Positions 31,798 to 40,180 of a DNA stretch of 64,000 bases are shown here, piece by piece; the first letter of the stretch is position 1; every line of letters starts with the position of its first letter. The DNA is from Pimelobacter simplex (lineage in GTDB: Bacteria; Actinomycetota; Actinomycetes; Propionibacteriales; Nocardioidaceae). The notes beneath the pieces are model-generated. The model ran no database searches. It worked only from the letters and a program-made list of their open reading frames with translations, and was not told where the DNA came from. The DNA is taken from contig NZ_CP096276.1 in NCBI RefSeq assembly GCF_024662235.1, positions 1,736,001 to 1,800,000 of the forward strand, given 5' to 3'. A program made the position numbers and the translations under genes.

Positions 31798-31938
31798 TGC
31801 ACGGGAGAGTCCAGTCTCCACCGTGAGGCTGGCGCCGAAGGGGCAATCCCTCCCCGGAACCTCTCAGGCGCCAGGACCGTGCAGAGCAGGCAACTCTGAA
31901 GGTGCACCGCTGCGCTGACAGAGGGGGAGGCTGTCCTG
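31798..31938 (+). ncRNA. Glycine riboswitch (single aptamer) and expression platform
   Basis: The aptamer is closed by P1 pairing TGCACGG (31798-31804) with CCGTGCA (31877-31883) and contains the conserved blocks GGGAGAG, GCCGAAGGGGCAA and ACCTCTCAGGC. Only one complete glycine aptamer is seen. Downstream, CAGAG (31882-31886) can pair with CTCTG (31894-31898), competing with P1. The Shine-Dalgarno-like GGGGAGG (31924-31930) is exactly complementary to CCTCCCC (31849-31855) inside the aptamer. It precedes gcvP and should raise its expression when glycine is abundant. Confidence 0.93.
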
Positions 31939-31965
31939 TTGTTCCTCGAGGAAGCCACCCCGCAC

Positions 31966-34788
31966 ATGAGCGCACCCTTCGTCCACCGTCACATCGGCCC
32001 CGACGACGCCCAGGTCGAGGCGATGCTCGACCGCCTCGGCTACGCCTCGCTCGAGGCCCTGATGGAAGCCGCCGTCCCGAAGTCGATCCGCTCCACCGAC
32101 CCGCTCGGCCTGCCCGACGCGGTCGACGAGGAGACCGCCGCGGCCGAGCTGCGCGCGCTGGCCGGGGCCAACGTGCCTGGTGAGGCGATGATCGGCCTGG
32201 GCTACCACGCGACCGTGACGCCGGCGGTGATCCGCCGCAACGTGCTCGAGGACCCGAGCTGGTACACCGCCTACACGCCGTACCAGCCGGAGATCTCCCA
32301 GGGCCGGCTCGAGGCCCTCATCAACTTCCAGACCATGGTCGCGGACCTGGCCGGCCTGCACACCGCGGGCTCCTCGCTCCTCGACGAGGGCACCGCCGCC
32401 GCCGAGGCGGTCGCGCTGGCCTTCCGGGCCAACCGCAAGGCGAGCGGCCCGTTCGTCGTCGACGCCGACGCGCTGCCCCAGACCATCGACGTCGTGCGCA
32501 CCCGCGCCGAGGGCATCGGCATCGAGATCCTCGTGGCCGACCTCAGCGAGGGCCTGCCCGAGGGCGAGGTCTCCGGCGTGCTCGTGCAGTACCCCGGCGC
32601 CTCCGGCCGGATCGGCGACATCAAGCCGGTCATCGACGCGGTCCACGAGCGCGGCGGCCTGGCCGTCGTCGCCGCCGACCTGCTCGCGCTCACCCTGCTC
32701 GAGGCGCCCGGCGCGCTCGGCGCCGACGTCGTGGTCGGCTCGGCCCAGCGCTTCGGCGTCCCGCTGTTCTACGGCGGCCCGCACGCCGGCTTCATGGCCG
32801 TGCGCGAGGGCCTCGAGCGCCAGCTCCCCGGTCGCCTCGTGGGCGTCTCGGTCGACGCCGAGGGCCGCCCGGCCTACCGGCTCGCGCTCCAGACCCGCGA
32901 GCAGCACATCCGCCGCGACAAGGCGACGTCCAACATCTGCACCGCGCAGGTGCTGCTCGCCGTCACCGCCGGCATGTACGCCGTCTACCACGGTCCCGCC
33001 GGCCTCAAGGACATCGCGGCCGGCATCCACGCCCTGACCCGCCGCGCCGCCGCGTCCCTCGGCGCGGCCGGCATCGAGGTCGTCAACGAGAGCTTCTTCG
33101 ACACCCTCACCGTCCGGGTCCCCGGGCGCGCGGACGAGGTCGTCGCCGCGGCCCGTGCCGCCGGGCTGCACCTGCGTCCGGTCGACGCCGACACCGTCGC
33201 CATCGCGTTCGGCGAGACCGCCGGCGAGGGCGTGCTGACCGCGGTGCTGGCCGCGTTCGGCGTCACCGAGGTCTCCGCCGCGGGCGAGGCCGGTCTGCCC
33301 GAGGACCTCGAGCGCACCACCGACTACCTGACCCACCCCGTCTTCAACACCCACCACAACGAGACCTCGATGCTGCGCTACGTCACGCGGCTCGCGAATC
33401 GTGACTACGCGCTCGACCGCGGCATGATCCCGCTCGGCTCGTGCACGATGAAGCTCAACGCCACCACCGAGATGGAGCCCATCTCGCTGGCCGGCTTCGC
33501 CAACCTGCACCCGTTCGTGCCGGGCGCCGACGCCGACGGCTACCGCCGGCTGATCGAGCAGCTCGAGGGCTGGCTGGCCGAGGTCACCGGCTACGACCGG
33601 GTCTCGATCCAGCCCAACGCGGGTGCCCAGGGCGAGTTCGCGGGCATGCTCGCGATCCGCAACTACCACCGGGCCAACGGCCAGGACCAGCGCGACGTCT
33701 GCCTGATCCCGTCCTCGGCCCACGGCACCAACCCGGCCTCCGCGGTGATGGCCGGCATGCGCGTGGTCGTCGTCAAGGCCGAGGACGACGGCACCGTCGA
33801 CCTCGCCGACCTGCGCGCCAAGTGCGAGCAGCACGCCGACACGCTCGCCGCGATCATGGTCACCTACCCCTCGACGCACGGCGTCTACGAGGAGACCATC
33901 ACCGACCTGTGCGACATCGTCCACGAGCACGGCGGCCAGGTGTACGTCGACGGCGCCAACTTCAACGCCCTGCTCGGGTTCGCCCAGCCCGGCAAGTTCG
34001 GCGGCGACGTCTCGCACCTCAACCTGCACAAGACGTTCTGCATCCCGCACGGCGGCGGCGGTCCGGGCGTGGGCCCGGTCGCGGTGCGCGCCCACCTGGC
34101 GCCGTACCTGCCCACGCACCCGCTGCACCCCGACGCCGAGCGTCGCGAGGGCACCGGCGCGATCAGCGCGGCGCCGTTCGGCTCCGCCGGCATCCTGCCG
34201 ATCTCGTGGGCCTACATCCGGATGATGGGCGGCGCGGGCCTGACCCGGGCCACCGCCGTCGCGGTGCTCTCGGCCAACTACGTCGCGACCCGCCTCGGCG
34301 AGCACTACCCGGTGCTCTACCGCGGCGAGTCCGGGCTGGTCGCCCACGAGTGCATCCTCGACCTGCGCGAGATCACCAAGGACACGGGCGTCTCGGTCGA
34401 CGACGTCGCCAAGCGGCTCATCGACTACGGCTTCCACGCCCCGACCATGTCGTTCCCGGTCGCCGGCACGCTCATGGTCGAGCCGACCGAGTCCGAGGAC
34501 CTCGCCGAGATCGACCGGTTCTGCGACGCGATGATCGCGATCAAGGGCGAGATCGATCAGGTCGGCGCGGGGGAGTGGGCCGTCGACGCCTCGCCGCTCC
34601 ACCACGCCCCGCACACCACCCGCGCGCTCGTCGGCGAGTGGGACCGCGCCTACTCACGCGAGGTCGCGGTCTTCCCGGCCGGCCACTCCGTCGACAAGTA
34701 CTGGCCGCCGGTGGCCCGCATCGACCAGGCCTACGGTGACCGCAACCTGGTCTGCGCGTGCCCGCCGATGGACGCCTACGCCGAGTGA
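31966..34788 (+). CDS. gcvP: Glycine dehydrogenase (decarboxylating), P protein
   Basis: The 940-residue PLP enzyme decarboxylates glycine and loads the aminomethyl group on GcvH. It starts [17 protein letters not shown], the usual family N-terminus, and has the PLP lysine Lys689 in [18 protein letters not shown]. Both half-molecules (fused alpha and beta) are present at the expected length. ATG 31966 is chosen to match the family; TTG 31939, nine codons upstream, has a stronger Shine-Dalgarno (GGGGGAGG, 8 nt away) and may be the true start. Controlled by the upstream glycine riboswitch. Confidence 0.95.
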   Translation: MSAPFVHRHIGPDDAQVEAMLDRLGYASLEALMEAAVPKSIRSTDPLGLPDAVDEETAAAELRALAGANVPGEAMIGLGYHATVTPAVIRRNVLEDPSWYTAYTPYQPEISQGRLEALINFQTMVADLAGLHTAGSSLLDEGTAAAEAVALAFRANRKASGPFVVDADALPQTIDVVRTRAEGIGIEILVADLSEGLPEGEVSGVLVQYPGASGRIGDIKPVIDAVHERGGLAVVAADLLALTLLEAPGALGADVVVGSAQRFGVPLFYGGPHAGFMAVREGLERQLPGRLVGVSVDAEGRPAYRLALQTREQHIRRDKATSNICTAQVLLAVTAGMYAVYHGPAGLKDIAAGIHALTRRAAASLGAAGIEVVNESFFDTLTVRVPGRADEVVAAARAAGLHLRPVDADTVAIAFGETAGEGVLTAVLAAFGVTEVSAAGEAGLPEDLERTTDYLTHPVFNTHHNETSMLRYVTRLANRDYALDRGMIPLGSCTMKLNATTEMEPISLAGFANLHPFVPGADADGYRRLIEQLEGWLAEVTGYDRVSIQPNAGAQGEFAGMLAIRNYHRANGQDQRDVCLIPSSAHGTNPASAVMAGMRVVVVKAEDDGTVDLADLRAKCEQHADTLAAIMVTYPSTHGVYEETITDLCDIVHEHGGQVYVDGANFNALLGFAQPGKFGGDVSHLNLHKTFCIPHGGGGPGVGPVAVRAHLAPYLPTHPLHPDAERREGTGAISAAPFGSAGILPISWAYIRMMGGAGLTRATAVAVLSANYVATRLGEHYPVLYRGESGLVAHECILDLREITKDTGVSVDDVAKRLIDYGFHAPTMSFPVAGTLMVEPTESEDLAEIDRFCDAMIAIKGEIDQVGAGEWAVDASPLHHAPHTTRALVGEWDRAYSREVAVFPAGHSVDKYWPPVARIDQAYGDRNLVCACPPMDAYAE

Positions 34789-34792
34789 CCCC

Positions 34793-36097
34793 ATGACCAC
34801 GCCGTACGACGACCGGCTGGCCGCGCTCCAACGAGCCGGCCGGCTGGCGTCGGTCAGCGCCGCGGTCGCCCGCGCCGGTGACCCGGTGTGGCACGGCAGC
34901 CTGGTCGCCGACCCGGCCACGCCGGACCTCGGTCCGGCGACCTCCTACCGGATCGGGTCGATCACCAAGACCCTGACCGCGGTGCTGGTCCTCCAGCTGC
35001 GCGACGAGGGCCGGCTCGACCTGGCCGACCCGGTGGGCCGGTTCGTCCCCGGGGCCGGCTACGCCGAGGCCACCCTGCGCGACCTGCTCGCCCACACCGC
35101 CGGCCTGCAGAGCGAGCCGGCCGGGTCCTGGTGGGAGCGCTCGCCCGGGGTCGGCATCGACGCCCTGCTCGCGGCCAACGACGGCGCGGGCCGGGTGGCG
35201 GGCGCGGGGGAGTACTTCCACTACTCCAACCTCGGCTTCGCGCTGCTCGGCGAGGTCGTCGCCCGGCTGCACGGGGCGCCGTGGTGGGAGGTGGTGCGCG
35301 CGCGGCTGCTCGACCCGCTCGGCATGGGCGCGACGACGTACCTGCCGCCGGAGGACCACGCCCCCGGGCGCAGCGTCGACCACTTCGCCCACACGCTGAG
35401 CCCCGAGCCGCTCACCGACACCGGTGCGATGGCGCCGGCCGGGCAGCTCTGGAGCACCCCGGCGGACCTGCTGCGCTGGGCCGACTTCCTCGTCACCGGG
35501 CACCCCGGTGTGCTGAGCGCCGCGACCCTGGCCGAGATGGCCACGCCGACCGCACTGGGCGGCGACTACGGCCTCGGCCTGCGGGTGCTCGCGGTCGAGG
35601 GCCGGACGCTGGTCGGGCACACCGGCTCGATGCCCGGCTTCCAGGCCTCGCTGTTCGCCGACCGCGCGAGCCGTGACGCCGTCGCGGTCCTGGCCAACGC
35701 CACGACCGGGCTCGACACCGACGCCGCGCCGGGCGTGCTGCTGGGCCTCACCGCGGCGCCCGCCGGCGGCGCGCCGTGGCGCCCGTCCGCCGTACCCGTG
35801 CCGGACCCGGTGGCCGCGGTACTGGGCGTGTGGTTCTGGGGCAACACGGCCTTCGGCTTCGAGTGGACCGGTGGCGAGCTCGTCGTGCGTGACCTGCGCA
35901 ATGGCGAGGTCGAGGACCGGTTCGTCCTGCGGCCCGGGGGCGACGCCTTCACCGGGACCGAGGGCTACCACCGCGGCGAGACCCTGCGCGCCGTACGCCG
36001 TCCGGGCGGCGAGGTGAGCCACCTGGAGTGCGCGACCTTCGTGTGGACCCGGACGCCGTACGACCCGCGGGCGCCGATCCCCGGCGGCCTGGCATGA
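34793..36097 (+). CDS. Serine hydrolase, class C beta-lactamase family
   Basis: The 434-residue protein has the penicillin-binding fold motifs SITK (Ser56, Lys59), YSN in FHYSNLGFALL and HTG in VGHTGSMPG. It lacks a clear signal peptide, so it is likely a cytoplasmic esterase or peptidase rather than a resistance enzyme. The region after about residue 320 is an extra C-terminal beta domain. It begins 4 bp after gcvP and may be carried on the same transcript. Substrate is unknown. Confidence 0.86.
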   Translation: MTTPYDDRLAALQRAGRLASVSAAVARAGDPVWHGSLVADPATPDLGPATSYRIGSITKTLTAVLVLQLRDEGRLDLADPVGRFVPGAGYAEATLRDLLAHTAGLQSEPAGSWWERSPGVGIDALLAANDGAGRVAGAGEYFHYSNLGFALLGEVVARLHGAPWWEVVRARLLDPLGMGATTYLPPEDHAPGRSVDHFAHTLSPEPLTDTGAMAPAGQLWSTPADLLRWADFLVTGHPGVLSAATLAEMATPTALGGDYGLGLRVLAVEGRTLVGHTGSMPGFQASLFADRASRDAVAVLANATTGLDTDAAPGVLLGLTAAPAGGAPWRPSAVPVPDPVAAVLGVWFWGNTAFGFEWTGGELVVRDLRNGEVEDRFVLRPGGDAFTGTEGYHRGETLRAVRRPGGEVSHLECATFVWTRTPYDPRAPIPGGLA

Positions 36098-36104
36098 TGT
36101 CCGG

Positions 36105-36947
36105 GTGAACGAGAACACGTTCCAGTTTTCCTGGTTCCGTCAGTCCGCCGCCGGCTTCGACCCGCTGCCGTTCGCGCAGAGCCTGTGGCGCAGCGACCAG
36201 ATGCACGGCGTGGCGGTCAGCGGCCTGCTCGCGCGGGCGCTGGAGCACGCCGTGCGCGACGCCGGCCGGACCGGACTGGTCCCGGCGCGCTACCACGTCG
36301 ACCTGTTCCGCCCGGCCCGGATGATCACCACGACGGCCTCCGCGCGGATCGTGCGCGAGGGGACGCGCCTGCTCCTGCTCGACGCCGTGGTCGAGCAGGA
36401 GGGCGAGGTGGTCGCCCGCGCCGGCGCGACCTTCCTGGCGCCCTCGGCCGCCGCGCCCGGCGAGGTCTGGGCCTCCTCGGCCGAGAGGCCGACCCCACCG
36501 CCGGCCGAGCTGCTGCCGCCGGCCGGTGAGCACCACGTCCCGTTCTTCGCGAGCGCGCAGCCCTGGTCGGACGACTTCGGCGACCACCAGAACGCCGGAC
36601 GGCACCAGACCTGGCAGACCGCCGTCCCGATCGTCGAGGGCGAGGAGTGCACGCCCTTCCAGGCCGTCGCCTCGATCGCCGACGCGACGAGCATGGTGAC
36701 CAACTGGGGCGCGGCCGGCGTCGAGCACATCAACACCGACATCGACCTCGCGCTCTGCCGGATGCCCGACAGCAGCCGGCTCGGCCTGCGCGCGCTGGAC
36801 CACCTCGGCTCCGACGGGATCGTCGTCGGCACGGCCGAGGTCTTCGACAGCACCGGCGTCGTCGGCACCGCCACCGTCACCGCCCTGGCCAACACCCGTC
36901 GTACGGTCGACCTGTCGGCCGGGGTGGAGTCGCACGGCTCCGCGTGA
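36105..36947 (+). CDS. Acyl-CoA thioesterase-like double hotdog protein
   Basis: The 280-residue protein has two hotdog halves of the TesB/thioesterase-family type: FRPARMITTTASARIVREGT in the first and GVEHINTDIDLALCRMPDSS in the second, with a linker rich in Pro. Such proteins hydrolyse acyl-CoA, but the family also includes non-catalytic members. GTG 36105 has CATGAT 6 nt upstream, a possible but weak -10 sequence. It ends 3 bp before the convergent small zinc-site gene. Confidence 0.78.
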   Translation: MNENTFQFSWFRQSAAGFDPLPFAQSLWRSDQMHGVAVSGLLARALEHAVRDAGRTGLVPARYHVDLFRPARMITTTASARIVREGTRLLLLDAVVEQEGEVVARAGATFLAPSAAAPGEVWASSAERPTPPPAELLPPAGEHHVPFFASAQPWSDDFGDHQNAGRHQTWQTAVPIVEGEECTPFQAVASIADATSMVTNWGAAGVEHINTDIDLALCRMPDSSRLGLRALDHLGSDGIVVGTAEVFDSTGVVGTATVTALANTRRTVDLSAGVESHGSA

Positions 36948-36950
36948 GGC

Positions 36951-37160
36951 TCAGGCCGCGACGTGCGGCACGGTCTCCTTGAGGAAGCCGCGGGCGCCGA
37001 GGAAGCTCTCGAGCGAAGCGCGGTGCTCGTCGCAGGCGAGCCAGGTCTTGCGGCGCTCGGGGGTGTGGATCTTGGGGTTGTTCCACAGCAGCTGCCACTG
37101 CGCCGCCGTACGGCAGCCCTTGGCCGAGCAGAGGTCGGGCCCGGCCTCGGCCTCAGTCAT
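36951..37160 (-). CDS. Small conserved actinobacterial protein with Cys/His cluster
   Basis: The 69-residue protein MTEAEAGPDLCSAKGCRTAA continues with WQLLWNNPKIHTPERRKTWL and ACDEHRASLESFLGARGFL. Cysteines in CSAKGC and the CDEH pair could bind a zinc ion. It is conserved in actinobacteria and is sometimes mislabelled acetone carboxylase; no such activity is likely at this size. Translation starts inside the end of the DUF3099 gene (ATGACTGA, 8-bp overlap), so the two are coexpressed. Confidence 0.75.
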   Translation of the reverse strand: MTEAEAGPDLCSAKGCRTAAQWQLLWNNPKIHTPERRKTWLACDEHRASLESFLGARGFLKETVPHVAA

Positions 37161-37485
37161 GCCCGCCACCCTCGCCCAGCTGGCGCTGCGCGTCCCCACC
37201 ACCGGTCAGCGGCAGCTCGGTGGAGCGGCTGTCCTCGGCGTTGGCCGCGACCACGGCGACGTACGGCAGGATGATGGCGCCCGCGATGAGCAGCGGCCAC
37301 AGCCAGTGGATGCCCGCCGCGCCGGTGATCGCCGCGCCGATGAAGCACAGCGTGCGGATCGACATGGCGATGACGTACTTGCGCTGGCGGCGCGCGATGT
37401 CGGCCTGCGGGCTGGAACCGGCGGTCGTGATCCGGATCGCGTCGTCGTGGTGCCCGCGGGGGTGGAGCGGCCGCGAGGAGGACAT
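37153..37485 (-). CDS. DUF3099 membrane protein
   Basis: The 110-residue protein has the DUF3099 layout: a short polar N-terminus, AIRITTAGSSPQADIARRQR, then two transmembrane helices (IRTLCFIGAAITGAAGI and LWPLLIAGAIILPYVAVVAA) and a polar tail. Members are confined to actinobacteria and have no known function. The start is supported by a -10 box 6 nt upstream. Divergent from dodecin with only 38 bp between start codons. Confidence 0.87.
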   Translation of the reverse strand: MSSSRPLHPRGHHDDAIRITTAGSSPQADIARRQRKYVIAMSIRTLCFIGAAITGAAGIHWLWPLLIAGAIILPYVAVVAANAEDSRSTELPLTGGGDAQRQLGEGGGHD

Positions 37486-37491
37486 GTCCCC

Positions 37492-37497
37492 ACCCTA
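37492..37497 (-). promoter_or_regulatory. -10 hexamer TAGGGT of the DUF3099 gene
   Basis: Minus-strand TAGGGT ends 6 nt before the ATG at 37485; it is only 14 bp from the oppositely oriented dodecin -10 box. Confidence 0.55.
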
Positions 37498-37511
37498 CGC
37501 CCGGCCCTGAG

Positions 37512-37517
37512 TACGCT
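37512..37517 (+). promoter_or_regulatory. -10 hexamer TACGCT of the dodecin gene
   Basis: TACGCT ends 6 nt before the ATG at 37524. The -35 region would overlap the DUF3099 promoter. Confidence 0.55.
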
Positions 37518-37523
37518 GCTCGC

Positions 37524-37739
37524 ATGTCCAACCGCACCTACCGCGTCACCGAGATCGTCGGCACCTCCCCGGACGGCATCGACCAGGCCATCCGCAACGG
37601 CGTCGTCCGCGCCGGGCAGACCCTGCGCCACCTCGACTGGTTCGAGGTCGAGGGGGTGCGCGGCCAGATCAAGGACGGCCAGGTCGAGCACTTCCAGGTC
37701 ACCATGAAGGTCGGCTTCCGCCTGGAGGACGACGAGTAG
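37524..37739 (+). CDS. Dodecin family flavin-binding protein
   Basis: The 71-residue protein matches dodecin along its full length: YRVTEIVGTSPDGIDQAIRN, RAGQTLRHLDWFEVEGVRGQ and FQVTMKVGFRLEDD, including the Trp that stacks on flavin. Dodecins form hollow dodecamers that store FMN, FAD or CoA and protect the cell from free flavin. It is a stand-alone gene with a leaderless-type promoter, followed by the repeat region at 37811-37881. Confidence 0.94.
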   Translation: MSNRTYRVTEIVGTSPDGIDQAIRNGVVRAGQTLRHLDWFEVEGVRGQIKDGQVEHFQVTMKVGFRLEDDE

Positions 37740-37810
37740 GACGGCTCGCCGGGCGTCCCGCCGACCCGCGCGCCGCTTGTGGGGTCCGCCCCCGGCGGTG
37801 GTGTTGCGGG

Positions 37811-37881
37811 GTTGCGGTTTGGTCCCAACCCGCAACGCCGGGCACCGATCCGACGCGGTTTGGTCCCAAACCGCAACGCCG
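37811..37881. repeat. Two 27-bp direct repeats, each an inverted repeat
   Basis: Copies at 37814-37840 and 37855-37881 differ at one base. The first unit lies within GTTGCGGTTTGG-TC-CCAACCCGCAAC (37811-37836, one mismatch in 12-bp arms) and the second contains GCGGTTTGG-TC-CCAAACCGC (37855-37874, perfect). They fill the non-coding gap between dodecin and fabG. They could be terminator hairpins, a short REP-like family, or binding sites. The rest of 37740-37991 shows no gene. Confidence 0.7.
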
Positions 37882-37977
37882 CGCACACGCCCAGATGCGG
37901 GGTATTTGTCGAGGTCCTACAACCCAGGGCCGCGATCTTGGTGCCCGCCGCCCACGAGCGGACGGGCCCTGCGCCAC

Positions 37978-37983
37978 TAGCGT
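37978..37983 (+). promoter_or_regulatory. -10 hexamer TAGCGT of fabG
   Basis: TAGCGT ends 8 nt before the GTG at 37992 and directly abuts the inverted repeat 37984-38012. Confidence 0.45.
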
Positions 37984-38012
37984 CACAGAGCGTGAACTCT
38001 CCACGCTCTGTG
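37984..38012. promoter_or_regulatory. 11-bp inverted repeat enclosing the fabG start codon
   Basis: CACAGAGCGTG (37984-37994) and CACGCTCTGTG (38002-38012) are perfect complements around AACTCTC; the left arm ends with the GTG start codon. It is placed at the transcription start next to the -10 box, so it is a likely repressor operator for the fabG-fabI operon; a start-codon-masking RNA hairpin is the alternative. Confidence 0.6.
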
Positions 38013-38702
38013 CTCGTCACCGGCGGCAACCGCGGCATCGGCCGCGCGATCGCCGAGGCCTTCGTCGCCGCAGGCGACAAGGTCGCCGTCACCACCCGGA
38101 GCGGGGGAGCGCCCGAGGGCGCCCTCGAGCTCAAGGCCGACATCACCGACCCGGCCGCGGTCGAGGCGGCGTTCGCCGCCGCCGAGGAGGCGCACGGGCC
38201 GGTCGAGATCCTCGTGGCCAATGCCGGCATCACCAAGGACACCCTGCTCCTGCGCATGTCCCAGGACGACTGGGACACGGTGATCGACACCAACCTGACC
38301 GGCTCCTTCCGCCTGGCCAAGCGCGCCTCCAAGAGCATGCTGCGCCAGAAGAAGGGCCGGATCATCTTCATCTCCAGCGTGGTGGGCCTGCTCGGCTCGC
38401 CGGGCCAGGTCAACTACGCCGCCTCCAAGGCGGGCCTGGTCGGTATGGCGCGCTCGCTGGCGCGTGAGCTCGGCCCGCGCTCGATCACGGCCAACGTCGT
38501 CGCCCCCGGGTACGTCGACACGGACATGACGGCCGTGCTCACCGACGAGCAGAAGGAAGGCATCCGCGCCCAGGTCCCCCTGGGCCGGTACGCCGACCCG
38601 GCCGAGGTGGCCGGAGCGGTCCTGTGGCTCGCGAGCCCGCAGGCGGCGTACGTGACCGGCGCCGTGATCCCGGTCGACGGCGGACTCGGAATGGGGCACT
38701 GA
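37992..38702 (+). CDS. fabG: 3-oxoacyl-ACP reductase
   Basis: The 236-residue SDR has TGGNRGIGRAIAEAF, NAGIT, Ser in ISSVVGLLG, and YAASKAGLVGMARSLA with Tyr and Lys, and ends VTGAVIPVDGGLGMGH. It reduces 3-oxoacyl-ACP in fatty-acid elongation. The next gene, fabI, starts 2 bp downstream, the mabA-inhA arrangement of mycobacteria, which makes FabG rather than a generic SDR the confident call. GTG 37992 sits within an 11-bp inverted repeat. Confidence 0.93.
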   Translation: MNSPRSVLVTGGNRGIGRAIAEAFVAAGDKVAVTTRSGGAPEGALELKADITDPAAVEAAFAAAEEAHGPVEILVANAGITKDTLLLRMSQDDWDTVIDTNLTGSFRLAKRASKSMLRQKKGRIIFISSVVGLLGSPGQVNYAASKAGLVGMARSLARELGPRSITANVVAPGYVDTDMTAVLTDEQKEGIRAQVPLGRYADPAEVAGAVLWLASPQAAYVTGAVIPVDGGLGMGH

Positions 38703-38704
38703 AC

Positions 38705-39487
38705 ATGAGCGGAATCCTCGACGGCAAGAACATCCTGGTCGCGGGCGTCACGCTCGACTCCTCGATCGGCTTCGCGGTGGCGAAGTTCGCCCAGGAGCAG
38801 GGCGCGACGGTGCTCGTGTCCAACTTCGGGCAGGCGCTGCGGATCACCCGCCGCATCGTCAAGCGGCTCCCCGAGCTGCCCGAGGTCATCGAGCTCGACG
38901 TCACCGACGCCGAGCACCTCGCAGCGCTCCCGGACGCGATCCGTGCGGCCCTGGGCCCGGCCGCCGTGCTCGACGGCGTCGTGCACTCGATCGCCTACGG
39001 CAACCCCGAGACGCTGCTCGGTGGCAAGTTCCTCGAGGGCCCGTGGGAGGACGTCGCGCAGGCCGTGCAGGTCTCGGCGTACTCGCTGAAGTCGCTGGCC
39101 GTGGCCTGCCGCCCGCTGATGAGCAACGGCGGCTCCGTGGTCGGGCTGACCTTCGACGCGAGCGTGGCGTGGCCGGTCTACGACTGGATGGGCGTCGCCA
39201 AGGCGGGCCTGGAGTCGTGCGCCCGCTACCTGGCCCGCGACCTCGGCGGCGACAAGATCCGGGTCAACCTGGTCTCGGCCGGCCCGCTGCGCACGCTGGC
39301 CGCCAAGGCGATCCCCGGCTTCGAGGACCTCGAGTCGATGTGGACCACCAAGTCGCCGCTCGGCTGGGACAACACCGACCAGGAGCCCACCGCCAAGGCG
39401 GTCTGCGCGCTGCTGTCCGACCTGTTCCCGGCGACGACGGGCGAGATCGTCCACGTCGACGGCGGCTTCCACGCGATGGGCGCCTGA
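38705..39487 (+). CDS. fabI: Enoyl-ACP reductase (InhA type)
   Basis: The 260-residue enzyme has GVTLDSSIGFAVAKFAQEQG as the NADH site, the variant SDR catalytic spacing Tyr-x6-Lys in YDWMGVAKAGLESCARYLAR, SAGPLRTLAAKAI and the ending IVHVDGGFHAMGA. It catalyses the last reduction of fatty-acid elongation and is the isoniazid/triclosan target family. It is operonic with fabG. Compared with generic SDRs, the long substrate loop between the catalytic Lys and SAGPLRT is kept. Confidence 0.94.
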   Translation: MSGILDGKNILVAGVTLDSSIGFAVAKFAQEQGATVLVSNFGQALRITRRIVKRLPELPEVIELDVTDAEHLAALPDAIRAALGPAAVLDGVVHSIAYGNPETLLGGKFLEGPWEDVAQAVQVSAYSLKSLAVACRPLMSNGGSVVGLTFDASVAWPVYDWMGVAKAGLESCARYLARDLGGDKIRVNLVSAGPLRTLAAKAIPGFEDLESMWTTKSPLGWDNTDQEPTAKAVCALLSDLFPATTGEIVHVDGGFHAMGA

Positions 39488-39488
39488 C

Positions 39489-40178
39489 TCACTCCCGGGC
39501 CAGGCGCTGCGCACCGAGCGTGAGCAGCGCCCACACCACGACGACGATCCCGATCTCCTCGAGCACGTACCACGGCCACGGCCCGAGGAGGTCGAGGATC
39601 GACGTCGCCGGCTTGCGCACCAGGTAGCCGTAGTTGGTGTCGGCCACGACGTTGAAGACGTACGTCGCCACGGCCCACCCCAGCGTGGTCGCGACCGCCG
39701 CCCGGTAGTCGCGCCACCGCGGCGCCTTGCGCAGCCCCAGCACGAGGTAGACCGCCGCCCACACGATGAGCAGGTGCAGCGCCCAGAACGCGAAGTAGCG
39801 CGGGTGCGGCAGGTCCTCGTTGAGCGAGGGCGTCAGCACCCCCTGGATGGTCAGCGTCAGGCCCCAGAAGTAGGTCAGCGTCACCGGGAACGGGTGGTGC
39901 GTCCACAGCGCCCAGGTGGCCGCGATCCAGGCCAGGTCGCACAGGTGCAGCGGCAGCGTGACGTCGATGTCGAAGTTGGCGACGAGGTCGATCACCTGGA
40001 AAGGCACTGTCACCGCGGGGATCAGCAGCGCGCACGTCCGGCTGAACCGGCTCGGTCCCGGCAGGCCCGCGGCGGCCTCGCGCCGGCCGAGCAGGAACGC
40101 GCCGACCAGGCCGGCGGCGAAGATCGCCAGCGGCACCAGGTGGGTGGGCCCGTACTGCTCCACGGCACTACCATGCAC
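39489..40178 (-). CDS. TIGR02206 family membrane protein
   Basis: The 229-residue protein has about six hydrophobic segments with the family landmarks HLCDLAWIAATWALWTHHPF, LTYFWGLTLTIQGVLTPSL and TNYGYLVRKPATSILDLLG. Function is unknown (YwaF-like). It converges on fabI 1 bp away and is divergent from sixA with only 2 bp between the two start codons if ATG 40178 is used; GTG 40163 is an equally good start and would leave room for the sixA -10 box. Confidence 0.8.
   Translation of the reverse strand: MHGSAVEQYGPTHLVPLAIFAAGLVGAFLLGRREAAAGLPGPSRFSRTCALLIPAVTVPFQVIDLVANFDIDVTLPLHLCDLAWIAATWALWTHHPFPVTLTYFWGLTLTIQGVLTPSLNEDLPHPRYFAFWALHLLIVWAAVYLVLGLRKAPRWRDYRAAVATTLGWAVATYVFNVVADTNYGYLVRKPATSILDLLGPWPWYVLEEIGIVVVVWALLTLGAQRLARE
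40169..40174 (+). promoter_or_regulatory. -10 hexamer TACCAT of sixA
   Basis: TACCAT ends 6 nt before the GTG at 40181 and falls inside the first codons of the divergent membrane-protein gene if that starts at 40178. Confidence 0.5.
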
Positions 40179-40180
40179 GG

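Noticed and set aside
34793..36097. Beta-lactam resistance gene
   Set aside because: The class C-like fold is present but there is no signal peptide and the family is dominated by esterases and peptidases.
37811..37881. Possible CRISPR array
   Set aside because: Only two repeat units separated by 14 bp, each a palindrome, with no cas genes.
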